Source: Chitinophaga sp. 180180018-3
GTDB lineage: Bacteria; Bacteroidota; Bacteroidia; Chitinophagales; Chitinophagaceae
Length of the DNA stretch: 64,000 bases
NCBI RefSeq assembly: GCF_037893185.1
Contig: NZ_CP140772.1
Coordinates: forward strand, 5,270,001-5,334,000
Direction of reading: 5' to 3'
A program made the translations under genes and the position numbers. The notes beneath the pieces are model-generated. The model saw only the letters and a program-made list of their open reading frames with translations, was not told the origin of the DNA and made no database searches. This document shows, piece after piece, positions 8,478-16,634 of the stretch. The number at the start of each line of letters is the position of its first letter. Position 1 is the stretch's first letter.

Positions 8478-9819
8478 GATATTGCTTTTATTTGCGGGCC
8501 TGACCGTATCTACCACGCTTGCCATGAGCATTCTGGTATACTATTTCGCGAGCCAGCATTCGTTTGAGGATTTCTATAAACGACTGGAGATCCGAGCTTA
8601 CCTGTCTGCAAAAGCCACCCTGCCCTATTATGAAGCGGATTCCATCGTGTATAACGAGATCCGGGACGAGCACCTGGAAAAACTGCCTTCCGAAAAGGAA
8701 TATTTCCTGCAAGTGGCCGCAGATGGCACTGTACACAAAAATGAAGCACTGACCCTTCCTGCCTCATTCTATGAAAAAGTAAAGCAGGAAAGTAAATCCA
8801 CCTACCGGGAAGGCGATCGCTTTTATGAAGGCATATTATATAAAAGCAAACAGGGACTTTATATAGTGATCGTTTCTGCCATCAATCAATTCAATTTTGA
8901 ATACCTTACATGGCTGCGGAGAATACTGATCATCTGCGCAGTTGCATCCAGTCTCATCCTCATAGGAACGGGTATTTTTTTCTCCCGTTATATATTACAA
9001 CCCCTCCGGCAGATGATGACGCAGGTAAAAAGTATCAGCTCCCGAAACCTGCACCTGCGGCTGAATGTAGAGGATAATGGCGATGAGATCAACGACCTGG
9101 CCAATACCTTCAATAACATGCTCGACCGGCTGGAAACTGCATTTGAAACGCAGAATAACTTTGTGAGCAACGCGTCGCACGAACTCAGCACACCGCTGAC
9201 TGCCATTATCGGCGAAGCAGAACTGGCGCTTAATAAGGAACGGGCTGCTGATAAATATATCTACTCACTGGAGAATATCCTGAAAGAAGCAGGGCGACTG
9301 GAACATATCACCAAAAGCCTGCTTCACCTTGCGCAGACTGGCTTCGACGGAAAGAAGCAACAATGGGAACAAATCAGAACTGATGAATTACTTTTTACCG
9401 TGAAGCATACCGTTGATAAACTACATCCCGGTAACCAGGTGGAAATCGACTATAGCCTGTTCCCTGAAGAAGAAGAAAAGCTACAGATACCCGGCAACTT
9501 TCAACTGCTGGAACTGGCCATCACCAACATTATCATGAATGCTGTCAAGTATTCCGATAATGCGTCCGTGTCCGTCGCCCTCGCTGCTACAGAAAAGAAA
9601 AATATCATCATCGTTAAAGATCAGGGAATCGGCATTCCACCGGAGGATCTGCCTTACATCTTCTCTCCTTTCTTCCGCGCCTCCAACACTGCCAAATTCA
9701 AAGGATACGGCATCGGCCTGCCGCTAGCCATGAATATTATCAGAATGCATAAGGGAAACATCGTTGTGAACAGCGAAGTAAACCACGGAACCGAGATCAG
9801 AGTGGAGCTTCCACGGTAG
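8461..9819 (+). CDS. Sensor histidine kinase, partner of the upstream regulator
   Basis: This 452-residue inner-membrane kinase has a transmembrane helix near residues 8-28, a periplasmic sensor of about 120 residues, a second helix near 152-175 and a HAMP linker (LQPLRQMMTQVKSI). HisKA follows with His240 in NASHELSTPL, then HATPase_c (NIIMNAVKYS, DQGIGIPPEDLPYIF, GYGIGLPLA). All catalytic boxes look intact. The 17-bp overlap with the regulator gene suggests translational coupling. It is clearly paralogous to the kinase at 28786 (NASHEL.TP.TAI.GEAE.AL shared). The signal is unknown. The following genes, a UspA-like protein and a bestrophin channel, hint at an ion or envelope stress role. Confidence 0.95.
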   Translation: MKIRTKILLLFAGLTVSTTLAMSILVYYFASQHSFEDFYKRLEIRAYLSAKATLPYYEADSIVYNEIRDEHLEKLPSEKEYFLQVAADGTVHKNEALTLPASFYEKVKQESKSTYREGDRFYEGILYKSKQGLYIVIVSAINQFNFEYLTWLRRILIICAVASSLILIGTGIFFSRYILQPLRQMMTQVKSISSRNLHLRLNVEDNGDEINDLANTFNNMLDRLETAFETQNNFVSNASHELSTPLTAIIGEAELALNKERAADKYIYSLENILKEAGRLEHITKSLLHLAQTGFDGKKQQWEQIRTDELLFTVKHTVDKLHPGNQVEIDYSLFPEEEEKLQIPGNFQLLELAITNIIMNAVKYSDNASVSVALAATEKKNIIIVKDQGIGIPPEDLPYIFSPFFRASNTAKFKGYGIGLPLAMNIIRMHKGNIVVNSEVNHGTEIRVELPR

Positions 9820-9827
9820 CGGTCGTT

Positions 9828-9882
9828 TTCTTACCATATTCTTACCACATTCTTACTACCTTCTAACGCCGCTCTTACTGAT
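9828..9882 (+). repeat. Five tandem 11-bp direct repeats, consensus TTCTTACnnnn
   Basis: Copies start at 9828 (TTCTTACCATA), 9839 (TTCTTACCACA), 9850 (TTCTTACTACC), 9861 (TTCTAACGCCG) and 9872 (CTCTTACTGAT), in strict 11-bp phase. The array begins 8 bp after the kinase stop and ends 17 bp before the -7 box at 9900. A 7+4 direct-repeat layout is what PhoB/OmpR-type winged helices bind, one monomer per 11 bp, so this is a likely activator site of the adjacent regulator. Confidence 0.75.
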
Positions 9883-9899
9883 TACTTATCTGCCACCGA

Positions 9900-9907
9900 T
9901 AATTTTG
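9900..9907 (+). promoter_or_regulatory. -7 box TAATTTTG of the usp-bestrophin operon
   Basis: TAATTTTG matches the Bacteroidota -7 consensus and no -33 TTTG is visible; that position is next to the 11-bp repeat array. This layout fits activator-dependent transcription of the genes at 9929 and 10426. Confidence 0.55.
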
Positions 9908-9928
9908 CTGCTATAAAAGTAATCAGAT

Positions 9929-10414
9929 ATGAAAAATATACTCATACCCACCGACTTTTCCATCCGTTCTCTCAGCTATGTGCACAACATCGTTGCACAA
10001 CATCCTGCCGAACGGGTGAACGTCATATTAATGCACGCACTGCAGATGCCGGATTCCCTGTTTGATCTGATCACCTACACCCGCAACAGCCGGCATGTAG
10101 AGCTGATCTCCAGCGATTTCCAGGATGGCTGCGAAATTATCCGGAACAAATACTCTTCCGCCATCCATCAACTGAAGATCGAGTTCTTTCACGGCAGCAC
10201 CCGTGTAGCATTACGCAACTTCCTGCTGGCTCAGAACATCGATTTAATCATACAGCCGGTTGATCATGAATTCATTCCACCATCGAAGCGAAGTTATAAT
10301 CCTGAAAGACTCATCAGCCGCTGCGGCTACCCGAAAATGAAGATTCAATTACAACGCAAAAGGTACGTGGCCGATCAGTCGACCATCTCCGCCTTGTTGC
10401 TGGCTACAGAATAA
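9929..10414 (+). CDS. UspA-like universal stress protein
   Basis: The 161-residue protein begins MKNILIPTDFSIRSLSYV, the typical beta1-loop-helix start of UspA-fold proteins, and continues with alternating strands and helices (VNVILMHALQ, NIDLIIQPVDH). The ATP-binding GxxGxn(9)GS/T motif of canonical UspA is not evident, so it may be a non-nucleotide-binding member. It is cytosolic and its function in this family is mostly accessory stress adaptation. It is 11 bp upstream of the bestrophin gene, downstream of a two-component pair and directly under the 11-bp repeat array, which suggests that it is a target of that system. Confidence 0.6.
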   Translation: MKNILIPTDFSIRSLSYVHNIVAQHPAERVNVILMHALQMPDSLFDLITYTRNSRHVELISSDFQDGCEIIRNKYSSAIHQLKIEFFHGSTRVALRNFLLAQNIDLIIQPVDHEFIPPSKRSYNPERLISRCGYPKMKIQLQRKRYVADQSTISALLLATE

Positions 10415-10425
10415 AACAACAGGTT

Positions 10426-11340
10426 ATGTTACTTAAAAAAAATATCCCCTTAAAATATGTATTTGGTAAAATAAAGATTGAAATATTGCTGGTGGCCATC
10501 TATACGCTTTCTATCAATATACTTTATTATCAATACGCCTTTACCAATATAATAATACCCATTGCTGTACCCATGGTATTGGGAACGGTATTATCGCTCC
10601 TGCTGGCATTCCGTTCCAATCAGGCGTACGACCGGTGGTGGGAAGCCCGAACCATCTGGGGATCCATTGTAAATGATTCACGCTCGCTGACAAGACAGGT
10701 TTTAAGTTTGATGGATGCAAATTACCAATCGGATGAACTGACCAGTTTCCAGGAGCGTTTTGTAAAGCGACAGGCAGCATGGTGCTATAGCCTCGGACAA
10801 TCGTTAAGGAAAACTGATCCGCTCAAGGGGCTGGACAGGTTATTAACACGAAGGGAAATGAGCTACCTGATGAAATATGATAATGTGCCGGCTGCCTTGT
10901 TGCTTTTACATGGGAGAGATCTCAAATATGCCATGGAACAGGGCTGGATCAATCAGTACCAGCAGGTAACCCTGGATGCAACACTTACAAAGCTCTGTGA
11001 TTCGATGGGAAAATGTGAGCGGATCAAGAACACGGTATTTCCGGCTACCTACAGCCTATATACACACTTCACCGTGATCTTTTTTATACTGTTATTGCCA
11101 TTTGCATTGATAGACATACTGGGGTTCATGGAAATTCCGCTGGTAGTGGCCATTGCTGCTTCTTTCCTGCTGATCGAGAAAATGGGCGTCAACCTGCAGG
11201 ATCCGTTTGAGAACAAGCCTACCGATACACCGGTAACGGCGATCGCAAAGAATATTGAAAAGGATCTGCGGCAGATGTTACATGAACAGTACCATGCTCC
11301 TGAAGAAGCGGTAGAACAACCGTTGTACTATGTATTGTAG
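10426..11340 (+). CDS. Bestrophin-family anion channel
   Basis: The 304-residue membrane protein contains the bestrophin/UPF0187 signature: TM1-TM2 around residues 17-60, then AFRSNQAYDRWWEAR, and a C-terminal hydrophobic pair near 205-255 (FFILLLPFALIDILG, PLVVAIAASFLLIEKMG) followed by NLQDPFENKPTDTP. Bacterial homologues form pentameric channels in the inner membrane; reported ones conduct chloride-like anions or monovalent cations. It forms an operon with the UspA-like gene (11-bp gap). The context suggests a two-component response that adjusts ion flow or membrane potential under stress; this is inference. Confidence 0.9.
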   Translation: MLLKKNIPLKYVFGKIKIEILLVAIYTLSINILYYQYAFTNIIIPIAVPMVLGTVLSLLLAFRSNQAYDRWWEARTIWGSIVNDSRSLTRQVLSLMDANYQSDELTSFQERFVKRQAAWCYSLGQSLRKTDPLKGLDRLLTRREMSYLMKYDNVPAALLLLHGRDLKYAMEQGWINQYQQVTLDATLTKLCDSMGKCERIKNTVFPATYSLYTHFTVIFFILLLPFALIDILGFMEIPLVVAIAASFLLIEKMGVNLQDPFENKPTDTPVTAIAKNIEKDLRQMLHEQYHAPEEAVEQPLYYVL

Positions 11341-11396
11341 TAATTGAACTTGTGTTTAAGGCGCCCCTCCCAGGGGCAGTAATTTATAGCGTTGAA

Positions 11397-11428
11397 TAAA
11401 AGGCTCCGGTGTCGACCAGGGCCTTTTT
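11397..11428. terminator. Bidirectional terminator between bestrophin and mocR genes
   Basis: An AGGC...GCCT stem of about 10 bp (two G-U pairs) around a GTCG loop is followed by six T on the + strand and preceded by an A-run that gives T on the minus strand. It sits between two convergent genes. Confidence 0.7.
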
Positions 11429-11429
11429 T

Positions 11430-12845
11430 CTACAACCACCTCCCTATCCCTTTCACCCCTGCCTCCAGTTGCTTTTCCCCTAATGACGCATATCCCAGCC
11501 TCAGCCCATTCACCGGCTCCCCATAACTATACCGCTCCGGATGCGCCACCTGTATACCATGCTGCTGCAGCGTTTCTGCCAGCTTCACCAGATTGGTTCT
11601 GCCATTAGGCTCCAGCCAGAAAGCCAGCCCTCCTTCGGGCCTTGAAAAATTCACCTTACCGGAAAGATGCTCCCGGAGCAGGCCGTCGAAAAGATCGCGG
11701 CGGGCCTTATATACCGCTGTAGCCCGTTTCAGGTGCCGCTTGATTTCTCCTTCTTTCACCAATTGCAGGATCGCCTGTTCCATGATATTATCTCCCTGTA
11801 CATCGATGATGCGCCGCAGCTGCCCTACTTTCCCGATAAAACCACGACTGGAGGCCAGGTAACCGATACGCAATGCAGGCGCTACAATCTTGCTCATAGT
11901 GCCTACATAGATATAATTCTCCAGGTTCTCATAACTGCAAATCGGCAACACAGGCCGCTGCCCGAAATGAAATTCATTGTCGTAGTCGTCTTCTATGATC
12001 GTAAATCCGTATTCATTAGACAGCGCAATCAGCTCCAGCCGCCGCTGCAGGCTCATTGTAACGGTGGTAGGATACTGATGATGCGGCGTGATATATACGG
12101 CCCTGATGCTGCGATATCGCCTGAGATACTTTTTCAGTTCTTCCGTTATCAATCCCTCTTTATCTACTCCAACAGGCAGCAGTCGCGCTCCTGCCTGTTC
12201 AAATGCCTGCCAGGCGGGCTTATAGCCCGGGTGCTCGATTACTACATCATCGCCCTTGCCAAGCAGGCAGTGGGCCGATAAATACATCGCCATCTGGCTA
12301 CCGCGGGTAATAAACACATCATCGGCGTTGAGGCGCATACCCCGGCGATAGTTCAGCATCTGTACAATGGCAAGCCGGAAGGCCGGATCATCGGTTTCGT
12401 TGCTGTACCCCATCATCTGCCAGCGGCCCTTGCGGTGAAAGATCTGCCGGTAGGCACGCGCCAGTTCATTGATCGGCGCAATACGGCTATCGGGCTGACC
12501 GTCGTCGAATATTACAGCAGGCTTCGGTGCGGCCGCCTTGTTTTTCTCCGGTTTATGTTGTTCCGGTTTGACAGCTTTGATGACCGGCAAATCCTCTGCT
12601 ACAAATGTTCCCAGGCGTTCTCTCGATTCCAGCCATCCTTCTGCCAGCAGCACATCCAGGGCCTCTACAATGGTGTTACGGTTTAACTGCAGCTGTGCCG
12701 CCAGCTGCCGGCTGCCGGGCAATGCATCGCCACTACGGAGCTTTCCACTTTTAACAGCAGCGATGATGGCATCGGCAATCTGCATGTATACTGCTTTCCC
12801 ACTGTGATGATTGATCGTGATATTCAATTCCCAAGGTCGTAGCAT
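11430..12845 (-). CDS. MocR/PdxR-type regulator (GntR wHTH fused to aminotransferase fold)
   Basis: The 471-residue protein has an N-terminal GntR winged helix (residues ~10-80: AVYMQIADAIIAAVKSGKL, LPGSRQLAAQL, RNTIVEALDVL) joined to a fold-type I aminotransferase domain. The domain keeps EDDYDNEF and the PLP-binding Lys319 in GTMSKIVAPALRIGYL. Such MocR regulators bind PLP and a ligand and control amino-acid or vitamin B6 metabolism. It is divergent from the cupin/DapA-like genes; the shared intergenic region has TGGACTA/TAGTCCA sites. No pdxS/pdxT is adjacent, so PdxR proper is unlikely. The ligand may be related to the substrate of the DapA-like enzyme. Confidence 0.92.
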   Translation of the reverse strand: MLRPWELNITINHHSGKAVYMQIADAIIAAVKSGKLRSGDALPGSRQLAAQLQLNRNTIVEALDVLLAEGWLESRERLGTFVAEDLPVIKAVKPEQHKPEKNKAAAPKPAVIFDDGQPDSRIAPINELARAYRQIFHRKGRWQMMGYSNETDDPAFRLAIVQMLNYRRGMRLNADDVFITRGSQMAMYLSAHCLLGKGDDVVIEHPGYKPAWQAFEQAGARLLPVGVDKEGLITEELKKYLRRYRSIRAVYITPHHQYPTTVTMSLQRRLELIALSNEYGFTIIEDDYDNEFHFGQRPVLPICSYENLENYIYVGTMSKIVAPALRIGYLASSRGFIGKVGQLRRIIDVQGDNIMEQAILQLVKEGEIKRHLKRATAVYKARRDLFDGLLREHLSGKVNFSRPEGGLAFWLEPNGRTNLVKLAETLQQHGIQVAHPERYSYGEPVNGLRLGYASLGEKQLEAGVKGIGRWL

Positions 12846-12846
12846 C

Positions 12847-12890
12847 TGGACTACCTGATTTTATGATTTCTGTACTATTTACCTAGTCCA
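12847..12890. promoter_or_regulatory. Candidate MocR operator between divergent genes
   Basis: TGGACTA at 12847-12853 and its inverted copy TAGTCCA at 12884-12890 flank a third, weaker copy (TGTACTA at 12871). The first and third copies are direct repeats 24 bp apart. The cluster lies just upstream of the -7 box of the cupin gene and 2 bp from the mocR start codon, as expected for a divergent regulator that represses itself and controls its neighbour. Confidence 0.45.
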
Positions 12891-12899
12891 AAGGTAATC

Positions 12900-12907
12900 T
12901 ACTTTTG
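12900..12907 (+). promoter_or_regulatory. -7 box TACTTTTG of the cupin gene
   Basis: TACTTTTG fits TAnnTTTG. It places the transcript start near 12914 and makes ATG 12923 or ATG 12944 the only sensible starts for the cupin. Confidence 0.5.
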
Positions 12908-12922
12908 TTATGCAATCATGCA

Positions 12923-13405
12923 ATGGCTTTAAAAAATGAGATCATGGAAGTAAAAGACAAACAATTTTCCTCAAAGGATTTTCACCAGACCTTTGCGCGT
13001 CCTAAGTATGTGAAACCTGCCAAACTGCTGCACAGGAACGTTGAGCAGGCAGGTGAGCACAGCCAGTTTTCTTCCGAAAGAAAGCACCCGGTATTTTTTG
13101 TGGATCTTCCAACGAAGAATGTAAGTATGACGATAGGCGGATTATTGCCGGGGCAGCTCACCAACCGTCACCGGCATACTTATGAAACGGTTCTTTATGT
13201 ATTGGAAGGAAAAGGATATACAGAAGTGGAAGATGAAAAAGTAGAATGGCAGGCAGGCGATGCGGTATACATTCCGTCGTGGGCCTGGCACCGTCATCAG
13301 AATCTGAGCGATAGTGAGCCGGCAAAATATATCGCCTGCGAAAATGCGCCGCAATTACAGCACCTGGGCGTTGCGCTGCGCGAAGAAGAAGGCAGGGATC
13401 TGTAG
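12923..13405 (+). CDS. Cupin-domain protein
   Basis: From ATG 12923 the protein has 160 residues; ATG 12944 would remove seven. It carries one beta-barrel cupin domain with the two metal motifs nearly intact: NRHRHTYETVLYVLEGKGY (His ligands and Glu) and PSWAWHRHQN (third His). Such small cupins bind Fe, Mn or Zn and act as dioxygenases, isomerases or sensors. There is no signal peptide. It lies directly downstream of the divergent MocR gene and upstream of a DapA-like aldolase, separated from it by a terminator, so a shared catabolic route controlled by MocR is plausible. The substrate is unknown. Confidence 0.8.
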   Translation: MALKNEIMEVKDKQFSSKDFHQTFARPKYVKPAKLLHRNVEQAGEHSQFSSERKHPVFFVDLPTKNVSMTIGGLLPGQLTNRHRHTYETVLYVLEGKGYTEVEDEKVEWQAGDAVYIPSWAWHRHQNLSDSEPAKYIACENAPQLQHLGVALREEEGRDL

Positions 13406-13419
13406 CAATCTTCCCGATG

Positions 13420-13449
13420 GCTGGCTGCCGGAAAGCAGCCGGCTTTTTT
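13420..13449 (+). terminator. Rho-independent terminator after the cupin gene
   Basis: A 9-bp GC-rich stem (GCTGGCTGC with GCAGCCGGC, one G-U) around a six-base loop is followed by six T. It lies between the cupin gene and the DapA-like gene, so the latter is either expressed by read-through or has its own promoter in 13450-13485. Confidence 0.8.
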
Positions 13450-13485
13450 CCATCTCCCTACAATAACAACAAAAATAACAGACAC

Positions 13486-14373
13486 ATGAAACATGCACAT
13501 ACGCTGGAAGGAATCATTGCCTACCCTATCACACCATTTGATGTAAATGAACAGATAGATATTCCTTTGTTTAAACAACTAACAGAACGACTGGTCACTT
13601 CCGGCGCCAATGCCATCGCGCCGTTGGGCAGCACAGGTGTTTTACCTTATCTGAATGATAGCGAGAAAGAAGCCATCACAACAGCTGCCCTGCAACAGGT
13701 CGATGGCAGGATACCGGTGATGGTAGGCGTTTCCAACCTCACTACGGAGCGAACCATCTATCATGCGCGCTTTGCAGAAAAAGCCGGCGCCAGCGCCGTG
13801 ATGATCATCCCGATGAGCTACTGGCGCTTATCCGACAATGAAATAGTAGCCCATTACGATGCAGTGGCTTCCAGCATCTCGATTCCTATCATGGCATACA
13901 ACAACCCGGCAACGGGTGGTGTGGATATGTCACCCGCACTGCTGAAGCGTTTGCTGAAAATCCCCAACGTAACAATGATCAAGGAAAGCACCGGCGATGT
14001 ACAACGCATGCATTACCTGCGTAAGGAGTTGGGTGAAGAGGTTGCATTCTACAATGGCTCCAATCCTATTGCCCTCGACGCATTTGCCGCCGGCGCCAGG
14101 GGATGGTGCACAGCAGCGCCTAACCTGATTCCGGATCTGAACAAGGGCCTCTACGAAGCAGTGCTGGCGAACGATCTCAGCAAAGCCAGAACCTTGTTCT
14201 ACGAACAACAGCAGCTGTTACAATTTATTTCTGCCAGGGGATTGCCCCGGACCATTAAGGCGGGCCTGGAGCTATTGGATATTGATGCGGGTTATCTGCG
14301 CAGCCCGCTCAAACCATTGACGCAGGAAGATGTGGAGGCGCTTAGCAGGATGCTGCCAGCGGTTAACTGTTAG
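13486..14373 (+). CDS. Dihydrodipicolinate synthase/N-acetylneuraminate lyase family aldolase
   Basis: ATG 13486 gives a 295-residue TIM-barrel enzyme of the DapA family. It keeps the GSTGxxPYL substrate loop (LGSTGVLPYL), the catalytic Tyr138 in AYNNPATGG and the Schiff-base Lys166 in MIKESTGD. The usual carboxylate-binding GxxGE is GSTGV here, so it is probably not true DapA; related enzymes split or form keto acids such as 4-hydroxy-2-oxoglutarate, KDG or neuraminate. It would be cytosolic. It is 80 bp behind the cupin gene and beyond a terminator, near a divergent MocR regulator. The exact substrate cannot be told. Confidence 0.85.
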   Translation: MKHAHTLEGIIAYPITPFDVNEQIDIPLFKQLTERLVTSGANAIAPLGSTGVLPYLNDSEKEAITTAALQQVDGRIPVMVGVSNLTTERTIYHARFAEKAGASAVMIIPMSYWRLSDNEIVAHYDAVASSISIPIMAYNNPATGGVDMSPALLKRLLKIPNVTMIKESTGDVQRMHYLRKELGEEVAFYNGSNPIALDAFAAGARGWCTAAPNLIPDLNKGLYEAVLANDLSKARTLFYEQQQLLQFISARGLPRTIKAGLELLDIDAGYLRSPLKPLTQEDVEALSRMLPAVNC

Positions 14374-14520
14374 CAGCTTCCGGTTGCGATAGTGTTAAAT
14401 AAGAATTTATCTTGTACGAGCACTCGCTGGCCGGGCTGTTTTTTGCTCAGAAAGCTGGCAATGAAACCTGCCCGGCAGCGGGTGCGTACAATAGTGGCGA
14501 AAAATATGGCACTGTGGTTA

Positions 14521-15111
14521 TCAACCCCGCTCGCGGCCAACCATTTTTCCCAGCTGCTTTCCAGCCTTTGCGTAGGCCTGCCCTATCCTCGGCCCGGTGG
14601 CAAACTGGCCTTTCCCCGCCCTGACATCATTTAACATGATTTTGCAAACAGACTTCTTCATATTCGCCTGATCAAATATTTCCACTTCCAGGTTAATGCC
14701 TGCTTTATGCGAGGATACGCCAACATTATATCCTACTTCTATGAACTTTGTATTCACCACCATCACATATTTGGAGGAACTGGCGGTATCTTCGGAAAGT
14801 TTTATTTCCGCATTTTTGGTAAACTCCTCTGAAAAATTAGGCTCGTAGTGCTTTTTCCTGTCGGCCAGCCAGCTTTCCTCCCAGGCAGCACCACTGCCCG
14901 GTTCCTTCGCTTCTTTTTCAGCTTTTCTGCGCTTGATGTAAGCAGCTTCCCTGCCATCTTCGCCAACGATAAGCTTATTGTAAGCAAAAACTACTTTCAT
15001 TTCAGTAACTCCCTTGAGGAAATCCAGTTTACCTTTTACAAGATCCTGGGCGCTCAGTACACCGGGGCAAACAATTGCTGCCATGAGCAGCAGGACATAA
15101 ATCCGATTCAT
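14521..15111 (-). CDS. Secreted protein of unknown function
   Basis: The 196-residue product has a Sec signal peptide (MNRIYVLLLMAAIVCPGVLSAQ, cleavage likely after SA) and so is probably periplasmic. The rest has a lysine- and glutamate-rich middle (residues ~60-95) and a C-terminal part with beta-strand character (YVMVVNTKFIEVGYNVG, INLEVEIFDQ). No Cys lipobox, membrane anchor or known catalytic motif is seen. It looks like a family-restricted protein of Bacteroidota; I do not recognise its role. It stands alone, with about 120 bp to the next gene upstream on the same strand. Confidence 0.65.
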   Translation of the reverse strand: MNRIYVLLLMAAIVCPGVLSAQDLVKGKLDFLKGVTEMKVVFAYNKLIVGEDGREAAYIKRRKAEKEAKEPGSGAAWEESWLADRKKHYEPNFSEEFTKNAEIKLSEDTASSSKYVMVVNTKFIEVGYNVGVSSHKAGINLEVEIFDQANMKKSVCKIMLNDVRAGKGQFATGPRIGQAYAKAGKQLGKMVGRERG

Positions 15112-15230
15112 AGATATAGGTTTTGAATAAAGATAAAAAAAGGTTTTAGCTTTTTTTACAAATACAGCGAAGATTATATAGATTTAAAAGGTCAATGTAA
15201 TCTTCGCTGCATTTTACTAAAAACTAAAGA

Positions 15231-15653
15231 CTACTCGTAATTCACATTCCAGTTAAACCCATACTGATCCGTCAGACTTCCATGCCAGGCGCCCCAGAAC
15301 TGCTTCTCAAACGGAAACCCCACCTTGCCCCCTGCCGCCAGGTCGTTGAATACTTTCTTCGCGCGGTCAAGACTGTCGTGAAACATCAGGGAAAGGGATA
15401 CATCGCCGCCGGTTTTGTGGGTAGTTTTACCGGGGAAGGTATCGCTGGCATAGAGGATGATTTGCCCACCTGACTCCAGGCGTGCATGGAGTATCTTGTG
15501 CTGGTACGATGCAGGCGCATTCATTTCCGGCTGGTCGTAACGACTAACAATCACCAGCTCCACGCCCAGTATTTTTGTATAGAAATTCAATGCGTCTTCG
15601 CAATCGCCTTCATACATCAGGTAAGGCGTTACATTAACAGTTTCGTTGTTCAT
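15231..15653 (-). CDS. VOC-superfamily protein, PhnB-like
   Basis: The 140-residue protein fits the PhnB/glyoxalase-like branch of the vicinal oxygen chelate superfamily: VTPYLMYEGDCEDALNFYTKILG at the N-terminus, KILHARLESGGQIILYASD, DSLDRAKKVFNDLAAGGKV and the closing WGAWHGSLTDQYGFNWNVNYE. PhnB-like proteins form dimers of paired beta-alpha-beta3 units. Their activity is largely undefined, and neither a glyoxalase nor a resistance role can be assigned. It starts 33 bp after the stop of the AraC-type gene on the same strand, so the two may form an operon. Confidence 0.85.
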   Translation of the reverse strand: MNNETVNVTPYLMYEGDCEDALNFYTKILGVELVIVSRYDQPEMNAPASYQHKILHARLESGGQIILYASDTFPGKTTHKTGGDVSLSLMFHDSLDRAKKVFNDLAAGGKVGFPFEKQFWGAWHGSLTDQYGFNWNVNYE

Positions 15654-15686
15654 AATTTTTTATGTGAAGGTCCGGCTATTGGGGCA

Positions 15687-16520
15687 TTATAAATTGTACA
15701 TTTTAGACAACCGCTCTGCCAGAGCTGGTTGTATGACCTGCACAATAGTGAACTGTTCCTTCAGAAACTCGCGGGGAGAAAAGCGGGTCATCTGCCGGAA
15801 CTCGCGGATAAAATGCGACTGGTCGTAATAGCCGCAATGGTAGCCGATACTGGTCAGTGAATCGAAGCGACCGGAGTACATCGCATGTACGGCGTTGCTG
15901 AACCTTTTTATACGAACCAGCTCTGATGGCGACACCCCAAGCACACGGCTGAACTTCCGTTCCAATGCTTTATAACTGAGGTTAAACTGCCGGAGCACAT
16001 CCGCAATATTGGGTGCTTTTAATACAGCCGGCATACAGGTCAGGGCAAAGAGATAATCCGTATTGCCGGTATCCATCTTCCTTAACAAAAAATCATTGGT
16101 AATGCCTACCCTTTCGACATTACCGGGGGCTTCAAACAAACGCTCCTCCAGCTCCTTCAACTGCCGGCCCAGCAGCTCTTCCACCGTATAGAAACTATTG
16201 GCAAACAAATTTCCCGGAATACCGAAAAACGGATATGTTCCTCCCAGTTTAAAACGGATACAGAAGAAATGTTGCCGCCCCGGCTGTGAAATGCTGAGCG
16301 CTTCTTTGCGTATACCGATGACATGCGCTCCTTTGATTTTTACATATGCACCATCCCGGATATGGAAGTAATCATCACCGAAATTAAACATCAATTCTAT
16401 TGTACCGTCTGGAATAAGACTTTCCTGTTCGCGGAAAGGAGGTTTCTCCGAGAAGGCCGACCAGTAGCACTCAATATATGCTGCAAGACGGGGATGAGGC
16501 GGATACTCGAGGTATTCCAT
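15687..16520 (-). CDS. AraC-family transcriptional regulator
   Basis: The 277-residue protein has an N-terminal DUF6597-like sensing domain (residues ~1-130, starting PPHPRLAAYIECYWS, with IPDGTIELMFNFGD) and a C-terminal AraC double helix-turn-helix (SYKALERKFSRVLGVSP... GYYDQSHFIREFRQMTRFSPREF). Proteins of this layout are common in Bacteroidota next to VOC or small metabolic genes. It is likely in an operon with the PhnB-like gene 33 bp downstream and divergent from the ECF sigma gene, with a 114-bp palindrome-containing gap. The ligand is unknown. Confidence 0.9.
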   Translation of the reverse strand: MEYLEYPPHPRLAAYIECYWSAFSEKPPFREQESLIPDGTIELMFNFGDDYFHIRDGAYVKIKGAHVIGIRKEALSISQPGRQHFFCIRFKLGGTYPFFGIPGNLFANSFYTVEELLGRQLKELEERLFEAPGNVERVGITNDFLLRKMDTGNTDYLFALTCMPAVLKAPNIADVLRQFNLSYKALERKFSRVLGVSPSELVRIKRFSNAVHAMYSGRFDSLTSIGYHCGYYDQSHFIREFRQMTRFSPREFLKEQFTIVQVIQPALAERLSKMYNL

Positions 16521-16526
16521 GGTATG

Positions 16527-16628
16527 AAATTACGAATTCGTAATTAGGATTTACGAAATAATGGGAAGATAATAACGAAAATAAGGCTCGCGTTTACTAT
16601 CTTCCCGCTATTTCGCAATTCGTAATTT
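16527..16628. repeat. Inverted repeat filling the araC/sigma intergenic region
   Basis: AAATTACGAATT plus CGAAATAATGGGAAGATAATAA on the left (16527-16575) pair with the right arm 16593-16628 after allowing an extra 15 nt in the left arm. The AATTACGAATT end recurs at the edges of the palindrome at 61847-61948. It must overlap the promoters of both flanking genes. Confidence 0.6.
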
Positions 16629-16634
16629 AAATTC

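Noticed and set aside
14374..14520. Short frames in the gap between the DapA-like gene and the secreted protein
   Set aside because: Overlapping low-complexity frames in a 150-bp gap without motifs; no support for a gene.
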